A stretch of 64,000 bases of DNA, from NCBI RefSeq assembly GCF_014529535.1, contig NW_023503608.1, positions 186,001 to 250,000 on the forward strand. The letters are read 5' to 3'. Of the stretch, positions 1-10,477 are shown in pieces. Under the pieces are notes generated by a model that had not been told where the DNA came from, did no database searches, and saw only the letters and a list, made by a program, of their open reading frames with translations. The position numbers and the translations under genes are program-made. This DNA comes from Bradysia coprophila (taxonomy: Eukaryota > Arthropoda > Insecta > Diptera > Sciaridae). Each line of letters begins with the position of its first letter. The stretch's first letter is position 1.

Positions 1-142
1 CTACTGAAATATTGTTGTCTTTGGCTATATTCCAGCAGTAAAGCCCAGGTTGTACGTTAACTTTGCGGTTGCAGGGAATAGGTATTGCACAGAATGTTTG
101 ATGAATGAAAATTAACAGAAAGGTGGCGCGAAGTAAATTCAT
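1..142 (-). CDS. Secreted LysM-like protein, N-terminal part (runs off window)
   Basis: Reading the minus strand from the ATG at 142, the frame stays open to the window edge (47 codons). Residues 1-19 form a typical signal peptide (MNLLRATFLLIFIHQTFCA). They are followed by a cysteine and then VQPGLYCWNIAKDNNISV, which fits the first half of a LysM domain (V-x-x-G-x-x-C-W-x-I-A-x-x-x-N-I-S-V), including the cysteine before Trp that is typical of eukaryotic and fungal LysM proteins. LysM domains bind chitin or peptidoglycan sugars, so an extracellular glycan-binding role is inferred. An upstream ATG at 175 is in another frame and gives no signal peptide, so 142 is preferred. The rest of the protein lies outside the window, so the domain number is unknown. 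The LysM call rests on about 20 residues. Confidence 0.6.
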   Translation of the reverse strand, partial: MNLLRATFLLIFIHQTFCAIPIPCNRKVNVQPGLYCWNIAKDNNISV

Positions 143-1499
143 AGTGGCACGAAATTATTTGAGGCTCCTGCATTGTGAAAAAAATATTAGCGATTTGGAA
201 TAACAATATCTATTATCTATACAATATGAAAAACAGTTTACACCTTTAATTTTTTTTTCAATCTTTAGAATACCCAGACTCAATTTGAACTTTCAACTTT
301 AATCATAGGTTTTGCTTTGACCAAGCGTAATCCTTTGTCAAAATGTAGAACAATGAGAATCTGCCTTTTATATTTAATAGAATACGTGTGTATGTTGAAT
401 GGAAATTTGTAAGAGACTGATTCAATGAAGAATTTAATGCTGACAAACAAATTAATAAACGCAATCCGTTAGTGAGTAAACTGCTTTTTTGCTGCCTATC
501 AAGTATGTTAATGTGTTTTTTATTGGGATGATTTGAATTTACAAAAATTTCTCATCTCTGTATTATGTCCGCCAGAAAGCCAAAAAAATAAACTGTCGTC
601 TTGAAAACACTTCAGTCAAGAGATGTTTAATGCGGACCGCTTTCAGAGTTAGAATTTGGAAACATAAACAGATGAATCATCATAATCAAAAAGGTGCACG
701 TAAGCCGTAGCACCACGATGCAGAAATACCAACTCAACGAATAACGAATATTGTAATAGTACAGCATATACGTTGATCTGTAGCTTCATGAGCGTAGAGA
801 ACATTTTTTACATTATTTTTTGACGAATGTGTTTATAACTTATACCTTTTGCATATTTTTATTAAATTTCTTGATTGAGGCCAGCAAAATACTTATGATC
901 ATTATCAATACAGTCGCTTGATCCAACTGATTTAACAAAATTCTATGGTTGCGCCTGAAAATTAGCAAACTCAACCATTTGGCTTAATTTTGTTTCTTTA
1001 CATAATGCTACATAATAGACGAACCAGAGTGATCTTACTATTTTCAATTATTGTCTATAATGATAACAGATGATGAGACTTCACACTTGACAAATGGCTT
1101 AGTAAGATAGTGGAATGATTGTGTTAAATTGTAATAATCTTGAAGTGATTAGGTATCTCAATAATGATAAAATAGCTAGTGCTGCATCAAACAATGTTGT
1201 TGGTCAATTACATTCGTTGTAGCTGTAAGTTATTCGATTGTTTTTAATAAGAAAATCCATACAAAATGTTGAATGAACTTTTTTTTAGTATAACAAGCAA
1301 GGTGTATGTGAAGGAAAACTAGTTTCGGGGTGCCATTTCTCAATTTAAGCTGTTAACCTTCAAAGTTTGTAAACGGAAAATGGGTTCGATTTTAGATTCG
1401 AATTTGTGCCTTAACTTGATCTGCCTTAACATAAAAAACGTGAATCTTGTACTTCATTAGTCTTAACATGTTCAGTTCATCATTTAATTTGTCGTTACT
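143..1499. other. AT-rich stretch, nothing recognised
   Basis: No open frame with gene-like content, no clear repeat and no RNA gene seen on either strand. It should contain the promoter of the minus-strand LysM-like gene, but no convincing TATA or Inr was picked out. Confidence 0.4.
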
Positions 1500-1545
1500 G
1501 TATAAATAACAGATGACTACCGCGTGGCCTAAAAGCAGCACATAA

Positions 1546-1790
1546 AATTACCTTTCAAATGATACCCCACACGACCATGTACGATTTGTGTACCTCGAGA
1601 AATTTCTGTAAGTACAGTGTAAGTCTTCGGTTGAAAACTTCAACTTCAGGGTGGATGAATTTCAAAACCAATAAGTCTCTATTCGGCTCAATAGTACATG
1701 AGATTACCTTTCCAATGACACCACACAAGACCCTGTACGGCTCGTGTAACTGGAGAAATTTTTGTAAGAAAATTGCAATTTTTCGGTTTT
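1546..1790. repeat. Two imperfect copies of a ~156-bp dispersed repeat
   Basis: The segment beginning ACCTTTCAAATGATACC near 1549 recurs, diverged, near 1705 as ACCTTTCCAATGACACC. Each is followed by similar text ending in GAGAAATTT(C/T)TGTAAG. The open frames across this region on both strands follow the repeat and are not gene-like. Confidence 0.55.
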
Positions 1791-2081
1791 TCTCACCTTT
1801 CACCAGCCACACAAGCTCCGAAGAATTTTTTTGAAAGTGTTTTTGGCTTCTAGGATCGAAGTCCTTTCTAGGTACATATAAAAAATTCCAATAGAAAATG
1901 CGTCCGATTTCGGTAGGCTGTTTTTCAAAAGAACACCTCACAATTTCCCAAATCAATTAAGCATACTTCCCCTCACTCAATACACACTCCAATTCTCAAC
2001 AATATTATCAACGTTATCAGGTTTTATTTACTATACTATTATATACACGAAGTCAGTCCAATATAGCGAAAAAGTTTATCG

Positions 2082-2115
2082 TCAGTTTTCAAACGATAAC
2101 TGGTTCGTCGAGTTC
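2082..2115 (+). promoter_or_regulatory. Inr + DPE core promoter of ACOX1
   Basis: TCAGTT at 2082-2087 matches the arthropod initiator, with A+1 at 2084. AGTTC at 2111-2115 falls exactly at +28 to +32 and matches the DPE consensus RGWYV. The start codon of ACOX1 follows 92 bases downstream. No TATA box is at the right distance. Confidence 0.5.
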
Positions 2116-2175
2116 ATCAGCTGTTTTCTTCACAAACGTAGTATTTTTGCCTGTAAAACGAATCAAAAATAAACA

Positions 2176-4658
2176 ATGAACGTCGACATTCAAGAGGAAA
2201 GATCAAAAGTTTCGTTCAACATCGACGAATTTACTAATTGGTATCATGGTGGATTCGAAAATGTAAAAAAGAAACGTTTCATTGGTAAATACTAAATAAC
2301 TTCAGATTTTATTTAACTTGAACGAACATTCGTGAGAGAAACTCAATTAAATCAACTGCACAGAAAGCTACTTCCTCAACGATCCCGAACTGCAAGACAA
2401 AGTACCGACAAGCTACTTGAGTCATAAGGAAGTCTATGAAGACTCTATAAGAAAGTCGACCATCGTATTGCGGAAGTTGAAAACACTCCAAGATGAGGGT
2501 ATTTGTGGTCCTGAATTGAATAGGTATTGGGATCAATTAAAAACAATTTGACTGAGAAAATGTCTCAAATCAATTTCAGTGAAATTCTCGGAGGAACGTA
2601 TCAAAAATACATAATGCGTGAAGGATGCCCTATTAGCGTACACTACGATATGTTTATACCGGCGTTGAGGAACCTAGGAACACCTCAACAGCAAGCTGAA
2701 TGGATCCCTCGCGCGATTAATTGTAGCATAATCGGAGCTTATGCACAAACTGAAATGGGCCATGGGACGTTTGTTAGGGGGCTAGAAACAACTGCTACTT
2801 ATGATCCACAAACGAAAGAATTTATTGTCCATTCTCCAACGATCACCGCTTATAAAGTAGTATAGCCTTGCTTGAATGTTACATTATCGAGTTCACACAC
2901 TTGATTTTTAGTTCTGGCCAGGGGGTCTCGGTCAAACCGCAAACTACGCCATAGTATTTGCAAATCTGTATACACTGGGAAAAAGTTATGGCATTCATGG
3001 ATTTCTAATTCAACTAAGGGACGAAGTAACTCATAAACCATTGAAGGGAATTACGATCGGAGAGATCGGTGCAAAACTCGGTTTTAATTCGGTCAACAAT
3101 GGTTTCCTTGGATTCGATAACGTTCGTATTCCGCTAAAAAATATGATGATGAAGTATTCAGAGGTACTAGAGAACGGCGAATACAAGAAGTCAAAGAGTG
3201 CAGTACTTACGTATGGTACAATGACGTACATTCGCGTAGCAATCGTTAACGACGGGACCAGTTTGTTGGCCAATGCTGCTACTATTGCAATGCGATATTC
3301 AACAGGTACACATTTGTCACTCACATTACAGTGTTGCTGGGTCTCTCTATAACGAAGCAACAAAGAATTTCCTGAAGAAAAATGGGCTTGAAACTTGCAG
3401 AATTTTATTGATCTCCCAGAGTCGGATCGATCTTCTTTATAGAGAGGGTAGTGGGTAGTATTATTAATCATGAAATATTTTTCTTAGTCCGCCGACAAAG
3501 TCCGATTGACTCTAACTCACCAGAACCTAGGATCATCGATCATGTCACTCAGCAAATGAAAATTTTCCCAATCATTGCGAAAGTCATCGTTTTCAAGAAA
3601 GTGGCAGAGCAACTCTGGGACAACTATGTCCAGGTAACCCAGGAACTTGAAAAAGAAAATTTAGATGGATTGGCATCATTGCATGCTATATCATGTTGCT
3701 TAAAAGCGGTATGCACGAACGAGACAACCCAGGCTGTTCAAACTCTTCGCCTTGCGTGTGGCGGTCACGGTTTCTTAGTTTCGGCTGGTTTTAGTGACAT
3801 ATTTAAATTTGTTACAGCCGCTCAAACGTATGAAGGTGAAAATACCGTGTTGTTGCTGCAAACTGCTAGGTATTTGATAAAGTCCTGGAGTCAGGCTCTA
3901 AAAGGCGAGACTTTACCAGCGTCTGTGGCTTACCTAGCAAAATATGTTAATGGTAGTCAACCTAAACAATGGAATGGATCGCTTGAAAGTATTCTAGCAG
4001 CTTTTGAAGCAGCAACAGCAGGAAAATTAGCTCTAGCTTTTAAGCATTTGCAACAGAGAATGAAAAACCATTCGTTGGAAGAAGCAACGAATTTAACTGG
4101 AAACGAACTGACGAAAGTAGCTGAAATGCATTGCTATTTGTACTTGTTACAATCAGCTTTGACGTCATTCAAGACAGCTATAAAGTCAGCATCACCAGCA
4201 TTGGGTCAAGTTTTGAACGACGTCTTGGAACTCTATTTTACTGATACAACCATTCATTCGCTCGGATTGTTGTTGCAGGTTCTACTGAATGATAAAGCGA
4301 TAATTTAGAAGTTCTTTCTAACAAGTTCTTCTTGTAGTTCAACAACATAACATCCGATGATATTGAGGCTCTCGAAATTCGCTTAGACGAATGCCTAGGA
4401 AAGTTGCGAAACAATGCGATTGGACTTGTCGATGGTTTTGATATTCCTGATACTGTATGTGACATTATATTTGTATGGAAAGCGGAAATACTTCAAAACT
4501 AAATTAAATTATAGGTTCTTCAGTCGACATTGGGTGCATACGATGGTAATGTTTACACACGCATTCTTGATGCGGCCAAGAAGTCACCACTTAATCAGGA
4601 AGATGTAAACAAGTCATTCCATATGTACCTGAAACCGTTCATCAAATCAAACTTGTGA
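2176..4658 (+). CDS. ACOX1: Peroxisomal acyl-coenzyme A oxidase, complete, 7 exons
   Basis: Exons 2176-2284, 2364-2523, 2580-2856, 2912-3305, 3488-4278, 4338-4454 and 4515-4658 join in frame through GT-AG introns to 663 residues, the usual ACOX1 length. The enzyme performs the first, FAD-dependent and H2O2-producing step of peroxisomal beta-oxidation of long-chain acyl-CoA. Seen: AQTEMGHGT (about residues 145-153) and WPGGLGQT of the FAD/acyl-CoA-binding core, RLACGGHG, and TYEGENTV, whose first Glu (about residue 429) is the family's catalytic base. The segment VNDGTSLLANA replaces the commoner GEAAR-type text. The C-terminus is SNL, a weak variant of the PTS1 signal SKL. The start ATG opens the N-terminus expected for the family. 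No stop interrupts any exon, so the gene looks functional. Confidence 0.95.
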
Positions 4659-5024
4659 TTTTCGATGTGGTGTGCTCGGTTAAAGTACATTTCTGTGAAC
4701 TTATTTTTGTAAATTGCGGTGTTGATATAAAATCTTAATCAATTGATAATAAGTTCTATTGCTGCGTCCATAAAGTTAGATAAGATAAAATTTTGACCTG
4801 TAGTCACTGGGCATCTTTGTGCATTTTAGTTTTAGTGTTCAACGTTAGAGATATTTTGTTGAAGAGGCAAACTACTAGTGGAATTGATGGGCTTGAGGAA
4901 TCAGGCTGCAATATTTGTTCCTAATGCAAAGAGCCGCTGGAATGAAGTAATTCCAAATCCTCCAAAGAAATGTATGTCGAGTGAGAGGAAGGGTATAAAT
5001 AAATGTTTTGTGATCAAATGAAGT

Positions 5025-5286
5025 AGGTCGAAACAGCTCTGTCGTCTTTGTTGAAATCACTTTACGTGAACCATGAGTGGGTAGGGAAGAGCAAAAGCTC
5101 TCTTTGTTTTCTTTTCTATTATTATGTTTCGTTGTGTTTTAGCAATTCGTCTATAGGCATTTCAGCTGGGGGTATTTCTAGTGATCCCAAACGTCCTGTA
5201 TAAGGATGCAACGCTTGATCTACACAGGATATTCACTCAACGATTGAATGAAATGTCTGTCCCCCTTAGTACAAATAACAAAGAAT
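5025..5286. repeat. Copy 1 of a ~260-bp block repeated at 6599-6861
   Basis: From GGTCGAAACAGCTCTGTCGT to AGTACAAATAACAAAGAA this block is almost identical to 6599-6861, a direct duplication 1574 bp apart. The 366 bases before it, after the end of ACOX1, hold nothing recognised. Diverged relatives of the same repeat lie at 37985-38215. Confidence 0.8.
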
Positions 5287-5624
5287 GAATTGTTTGCGAT
5301 TTCATCCGCTTTGTAGATGAACGGTGCCCTGGCACTCATGTTTAGTTTTATCTTTATCTTGTCACTGCGTGAGAAATGGATTAAAGTCAAGAGATGGCGT
5401 GAGAGATGGATCAAAGTCAAGAGATGCCGTATCCGTTGGTATCAGCTTCATTACATTGGCGATTGGAGTTTTTCTGGAATAAAGTGCGTTGGCTATCGAG
5501 GATGTATCCGATTGTATCGACCTGAGGTGATTTGTCTGTATGTCAGGTTGAATTTCCACTTACCGATGTCTCTAATTAACTGTACCCTTACTGACGTTCA
5601 CTAGAATGCAGATGTCTTTCATGG

Positions 5625-6140
5625 ACTGTGACCTTACTAGGATGCCATTGCTAGAATGCCCTTGCCCTTGCTAGAATGCCCTTGCCCTTGCTAGGATGCC
5701 ATTGCTAGAATGCCCTTTCCGATTGACTCTCCCAGTGTCTTTAGTCAACTGTACTCTTACCGATATCTTTAGTTAACTGTACTCTTACCAATGTCTTTAG
5801 TTAACTGCACCCTTAACTGTACCCTTACCAAAGTCTTTAGTTAACTGCACCCTTGCTGTACTGTTACTAGTGCATCCTTAGCGTTCACTACTTAAAGTAC
5901 CTTGCTAGGATGCCATTGCTAGAATGCCCTTGCCCTTGCTAGGATGCCATTGCTAGAATGCCCTTTCCGATTGACTCTCCCAGTGTCTTTAGTCAACTGT
6001 ACTCTTACCGATATCTTTAGTTAACTGTACTCTTACCAATGTCTTTAGTTAACTGCACCCTTAACTGTACCCTTACCAAAGTCTTTAGTTAACTGCACCC
6101 TTGCTGTACTGTTACTAGTTCATCCTTAGCGTTCACTAAT
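5625..6140. repeat. Composite minisatellite, 248-bp unit twice, with short inner repeats
   Basis: The stretch starting CCCTTTCCGATTGACTCT at 5713 recurs with only a base or two changed at 5961 (period 248). Inside each unit are shorter repeats: GGATGCCATTGCTAGAATGC/CCTTGCCCTTGCTAG at the left, and TTTAGTTAACTGTACTCTTA-type units of about 30 bp at the right. No coding potential. Confidence 0.85.
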
Positions 6141-6598
6141 TTTCGATACGAACGGAGTTATCCTCGATATACGCAACACTTTCGTGCAAAACGGAGTTGC
6201 CTGTGATGGAATGAGTTTTCGTGTCGTAAAGTACATTTGGTGTTTTTGGAAATGGAATTTGGATAAGTGCAATTTGGATGAATTCAATTTGGATGGATGT
6301 GGCTTGGATGAATGCAGTTTGTTTGAAAAATGGTGAGATTCTTTCGTACTTTTTGTTAGTTTGATTTTCTTCTGGTTACGTTTTTGCTTTTACTTGATTT
6401 TTTGCTGCGTCTGGGTTTTGAATTTCTTAGCAGCGTTCCAAATTTACCCGTATTTCCATCAGTTGATGAATAATTCTCTAAGTAAATTTTCAAACACTTG
6501 TTCAATCGAAAGTTTTACTGTCGCTGTCTTGGGAAGGGATCAGTGGAAACAACTGATGATGGATAGATCACGCTATCCTCAGACCGCCACTGAATCCT

Positions 6599-6861
6599 GA
6601 GGTCGAAACAGCTCTGTCGTCTTTGTTGAAATCACTTTACGTGAACCATGAGTGGGTAGGGAAGAGCAAAAGCTCTGTTTGTTTTCTTTTCTATTATTAT
6701 GTTTCGTTGTGTTTTAGCAATTCGTCTATAGGCATTTCAGCTGGGGGTATTTCTAGTGATCCCAAACGTCCTGTATAAGGATGCAACGCTTGATCTACAC
6801 AGGATATTCACTCAACGATTGAATGAAATGTCTGTCCCCCTTAGTACAAATAACAAAGAAC
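6599..6861. repeat. Copy 2 of the ~260-bp block at 5025-5286
   Basis: Near-identical to 5025-5286. Beyond 6861 the copies part: this copy continues into an 84-codon frame, while copy 1 reaches a stop (AAAGAATGA). Confidence 0.8.
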
Positions 6862-7010
6862 GAAACAGCTGGCAACTATGCTGTAAACTTGTAGAAGGAA
6901 CCGCAAAACTCAATCGGTACGACAGAGTTATGAGCCTTATGAATAAAAGATCTATAATGGAACTTGGCCCAACCCCAACCTATACTCGTTATTTGAAGTC
7001 TGAGTCATAA
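6756..7010 (+). CDS. Short ORF of unknown nature, possible terminal exon
   Basis: 84 codons from ATG to TAA. The frame could also be entered from the acceptor-like TATTTCTAG just upstream. The composition is protein-like (for example NSWQLCCKLVEGTAKLNRYD), and AATAAA with an A-run follows near 7050, as at the end of a transcript. I recognise no family. Its first third is shared with the duplicated block at 5181-5286, where the frame stops early. It may be the tail of a decayed mobile element or processed transcript rather than a gene. Confidence 0.25.
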   Translation: MIPNVLYKDATLDLHRIFTQRLNEMSVPLSTNNKERNSWQLCCKLVEGTAKLNRYDRVMSLMNKRSIMELGPTPTYTRYLKSES

Positions 7011-7368
7011 TGTAAAAGGTTGCTTGAAAAGTAATGTTGCCATCTTAATAAAGTTTTATGATTTAAAAAAACAAGATAAACGGGAAAGTTTTAGAAGTAG
7101 ATTAGAAAAACTCGGGACCTTTTATTTTTTAAAGCACTGACAGGCCACAGTTCAGAAAAAGGTTTTCCACAGGAAATCAACGGATACTATGGAAGTATGG
7201 AATAGCTCATTCGACAACCAACAAAAACGTTTCGGCCTTCAACTTTTCGTTGTTTTACAAATATATGGAACCCAAATTCTCTTGTAATGGCGTTACGTCA
7301 AAATTAAGCGTTTCGTGCACCAATACACCTAAGTAGATAGTTTTTCTCTATCAAGCAATGAAACATTA
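7011..7368. other. No feature recognised beyond a putative poly(A) tail
   Basis: AATAAAGTTTTATGA followed by seven A near 7060 suggests the 3' end of a transcript or retroposed copy. The rest is unremarkable. Confidence 0.3.
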
Positions 7369-7494
7369 GGGCCATTCATAAATTACGTAACGCCAAAAAT
7401 ACTGGTTTTTGACCTTCCGTTTCATTACTTGTAATCGATTTTTATATGTTACGGCAATTTAAATAGCGCTTAACTCATATGAAATCAAGGGCGC

Positions 7495-7720
7495 GCGTTA
7501 GCATAGCGCCCGTGACGCAAGTCCTCTTATTAGAAAAAATTTCAAGAATTTTTTTTTGTCGTAGACTGCAGAACCATATATACAGCAAATATTGAAGTTC
7601 TACAATTCCAATCCAAATGACTCCAAATTAGCTTTCAAAAAAACTAGGCGTCCGTACGAGTTCAACGAGCTATCACACGTTCTTGTAGCTTAAAATTTGG
7701 CCACGCAATAAATCTTCCAG
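7495..7720 (+). repeat. GTGACGCAAGTCC dispersed repeat, copy 1
   Basis: CCGTGACGCAAGTCC (7510-7524) and CGAGTTCAACGAGCTATCAC (7656-7675) are shared with 48115-48335 (same strand) and 46150-46380 (opposite strand). Noncoding. Confidence 0.6.
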
Positions 7721-8130
7721 GAAGCCCCATTTCCATACATTTTGATCAATTTCAGTACTTTAAACGAAATGAAAAAATCCTACGTTACTTTGTTAGTCCG
7801 TCCGTCCTTCTTTAGAATTTCTTGAAATTTTGGGAGTAGATTCTAGTCGTCATTCTAAGACATTCCAGAAAAAAAAAATTAGGGGGGAACGGGCCTCGTT
7901 TGGGAGCTAGGGCTCCTCGAAGTTCCCATATAAGAACAGCTTCAAGTGTGTGTCGTGTGTGTGTGGATGTGTATGGTAGAACAAATTTGTTCGCTTTTGG
8001 TAAGCTCTGCTCACCTCAAATTTTTTTTCTAAATTTATAATTTTTTAAAGTTTTCAAATTTTTTAAATTTAAGAAAATTTTTCTTCTAGAATTTGTTTGG
8101 CTTAATTTTTGCTTTGACAATTTTTGCGTA

Positions 8131-9005
8131 AGGTAAGCGAGGGTATAGCTGACCGTGCAGGTGTACCTGACCAGCTACATTATTTATCAGTTTTGGAAAA
8201 TAATTACAAATGAAAATACGCAAATTAACGTTATAATTAATCTTTAGAGCCTAAAGATTAATTTTTTCATGAAAATAATGCGATTATTATGTTTACTTAA
8301 TTGATAAAACCATGAAATGAAACCAGTGCACCATCTCAGTACAAAGTTGCATATTTCTTAAGAAAATCGTAAGATCGGTGTGGTCTAATTTATGGTTTTT
8401 ATTGACAAAAGAATTATTAATGGACAAAGTTTTGGTATTTTTAGGTAGTAAATAGTTCGACAATTAATATTATTAACATAAATAGCGTCTAAAAGTTAAT
8501 ATTTGATTAATTACATGGTGGTCAAAACATTGCATCAAAAATATTCCATTTTTCTTCATGTGACAAATTCACCTTTCATGTGCATTGTTGTGTACAAAAT
8601 GATGTGATTAAAATTCGTTGATATTTTGTGTTTTTATGCGTTTTTATCATTGAAATTGGTTAATATCAGTGAATTAAGAGTGAAAATTTGTCGAATAATG
8701 CGAAATTATTGCGAAAAATGTGAAAAATGTCTTAATTTTGTAGCGGTCAACTACTGCAACAAGACTGGTATAAAAACATCCGTTTTTTAGTGGTCAGCTA
8801 CTGCATCAAAAACAGTGCTTCAGTAAAATCAGTTTTTTACAATAAAAATTAATTAATTGTCAATATTTCTGATATTCTACGGAATATGAACAGATCAAAT
8901 TAAATTCTGACAAAGGAAAAACTTAGCTTCATCGAAATCATCCTGAGATACTGATGACCAAAGTTGAAAAATTGCTTAGCTGGTCAGCTACAATCTCGCT
9001 TACCT
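8131..9005. mobile_element. Tc1/mariner-like non-autonomous element with TA target duplication
   Basis: Ends AGGTAAGCGAG...TAGCTGACC and GGTCAGCTA...CTCGCTTACCT are inverted repeats of about 24 bp. They are flanked by TA on both sides (8129-8130 and 9006-9007), the target duplication of the Tc1/mariner superfamily. The 875-bp interior has no transposase frame. It sits inside the larger element 7369-9247 and is therefore the younger insertion. Confidence 0.65.
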
Positions 9006-9247
9006 TACAAGCGCAGAATGCGTCACCTACAGCGATATCAGTTGTTTTGGAAGTATGCCCAGGGACTTGCGTCACTTTTACTCTTTGAGTGTTTTTGACT
9101 GATATGCATTTACAGTGCCTAATCACGTAAATTTCGTTTTCTTTTGATTACGTGACATAACTCACAAAGGGGAGTATTGATATTGCGTGACATTATCGTT
9201 GTCAAAAAATCCGAATTTTGGCGTTACACAATTTATGAATGTCCCCC

Positions 9248-9856
9248 AACACAGCCATATGAACATTTCCACTTCTTTTAAAAAACGTTTTTAACGTGTT
9301 TTCGTCGGGTGACCAATCCTTTATCAACTCTGAACTCAAAAGCTATCGCACAGTCAATTAATATTTTTTTTAATAAATGGATTGGCATGGAAAACATTTT
9401 ATGGACACCAATGTAATATCTACTAGATGCTTGGAAGTAATTTATTATACTCGGAATTTGTGCGTTCTTATGAAACTCGGTTTGGAAACTGTTATTTTGA
9501 CTCGTGTACCCATGTCTCACAATCTATACTTAAAAACAAAATTTACTCAAAGTAACAGTTTGCAAAGCATTTCAAATCTACTATTTCTATGAGTGCATGG
9601 TATATATAAGTGAACGCGTTTAGTAGCAACTTTCGCACCGGGCTGTATTTTTTTACTTTCACCCCTCATATGCGGGGCAAAAGTATCACCTTTCCTGTTG
9701 GTATAATTTTTTTTTTGAACAATGTGATATTAAAACTAGATCAGCAGAGACGGCGACCGAAATGTTTATGTCATCTTTGTCTTATTGTGGACAGCATTCG
9801 AAAGTAGTTCTAGAAATCGTAAACGAAATGTTTTTAACCAATTTTGTTTAATATTT
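9248..9856. other. No gene recognised
   Basis: AT-rich. It holds short open frames without gene character and a small GC-rich palindrome (CCCCTCATATGCGGGG near 9662). ATTAAA on the minus strand near 9849 could serve as the poly(A) signal of the neighbouring Cys-rich gene. Confidence 0.3.
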
Positions 9857-10395
9857 TCATTGATACCTAAGCGTTGTACCATTACAGCTTAAACTTCTCC
9901 CTGAAGGCTTAAAGTTCGCTCCAAATTCGTTTTTACATGCTTTACTAGGTTTGTATACACCTCCGTAACACGTCCCCGTCCATTTACATCCAGGCTCTGA
10001 AATATTTGAATGATATTCGTTCTTTCGAATGTAAAGATATGAAAATTACTCGATTGATCTTCTCTGCAACACTGCACTTTAGTCGTGTCCCACTTGCATC
10101 CTTGACTGCTAGTTCCTCCGGAGTAAAGAGCACCATATCTCTTACATATAACTACGCCTCTGTGAAAGAGTCCTTCACATCCGCTCCAAAAGCAATCTAT
10201 TTCGCATCAAAATATGAGAAGTCGTTCATAAATTACGTAACGCTAAAAATTTCATTTTCAATTTTGGAATATACGTAATTTATGAACGACCCTGAGCAAA
10301 ATATCAAAGACAAAAATAAGAAACTTGTATTCCATACCATACTGCATTGACAGTGAAACGCAACTGAACAACCAAATAATTATCGACAACTTCAT
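9857..10395 (-). CDS. Secreted cysteine-rich peptide with two tandem Cys domains, 3 exons
   Basis: Minus-strand exons 10338-10395, 10050-10196 and 9857-9996 join in frame to 114 residues. The introns have GT-AG ends (142 and 53 nt). Residues 1-17 are a signal peptide (MKLSIIIWLFSCVSLSM). Domain 1 has spacing C-x4-C-x10-C-x15-C-x8-CC. Domain 2 has C-x5-C-x10-C-x16-C-x8 and then the stop, exactly where the CC pair would be. Both have Trp two after a Cys (CFW, CKW) and Thr-Thr near the end (CKWDTTKVQCC against CNGTTLRYQ). The repeated spacing across a splice site strongly supports this gene model. I recognise no known family. The size, secretion and ten cysteines suggest a disulphide-rich defence or effector peptide, which is an inference. 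A palindromic MITE lies in intron 1, and a TATA box lies about 80 bp upstream of the ATG. Confidence 0.7.
10221..10290. mobile_element. 70-bp palindromic MITE in intron 1 of the Cys-rich gene
   Basis: GTCGTTCATAAATTACGTAA at the left is answered by TACGTAATTTATGAACGAC at the right. The ends match those of the 1.9-kb element at 7369-9247, so both belong to one TIR family. Confidence 0.75.
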
Positions 10396-10440
10396 TTTCC
10401 GATTGAAACCAATTACGACTTATTCTTGAACTGCAAGGAA

Positions 10441-10477
10441 GTACTAATGCCAGAACAATTGTTAACTCGCTTTTATA
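10441..10477 (-). promoter_or_regulatory. TATA-box promoter of the Cys-rich peptide gene
   Basis: On the minus strand TATAAAAG (10470-10477) is followed about 27 bases later by TTAGTAC, a plausible initiator near 10445. The start codon is about 50 bases further on, at 10395. The spacing fits a strong inducible insect promoter. Confidence 0.5.

Larger units (their letters stand above)
7369..9247. mobile_element. DNA element with ~30-bp terminal inverted repeats
   Basis: The left end GGGCCATTCATAAATTACGT, continuing AACGCCAAAA, is matched in inverted form at 9215-9247 (TTGGCGTTACACAATTTATG, then AATGTCCCCC). It has no transposase frame, so it is non-autonomous. The same terminus forms a 70-bp palindrome at 10221-10290. 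Target duplication could not be read. It contains a GT-rich microsatellite (7950-7975), a copy of the GTGACGCAAGTCC repeat (7495-7720) and the nested element at 8131-9005. Confidence 0.65.
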
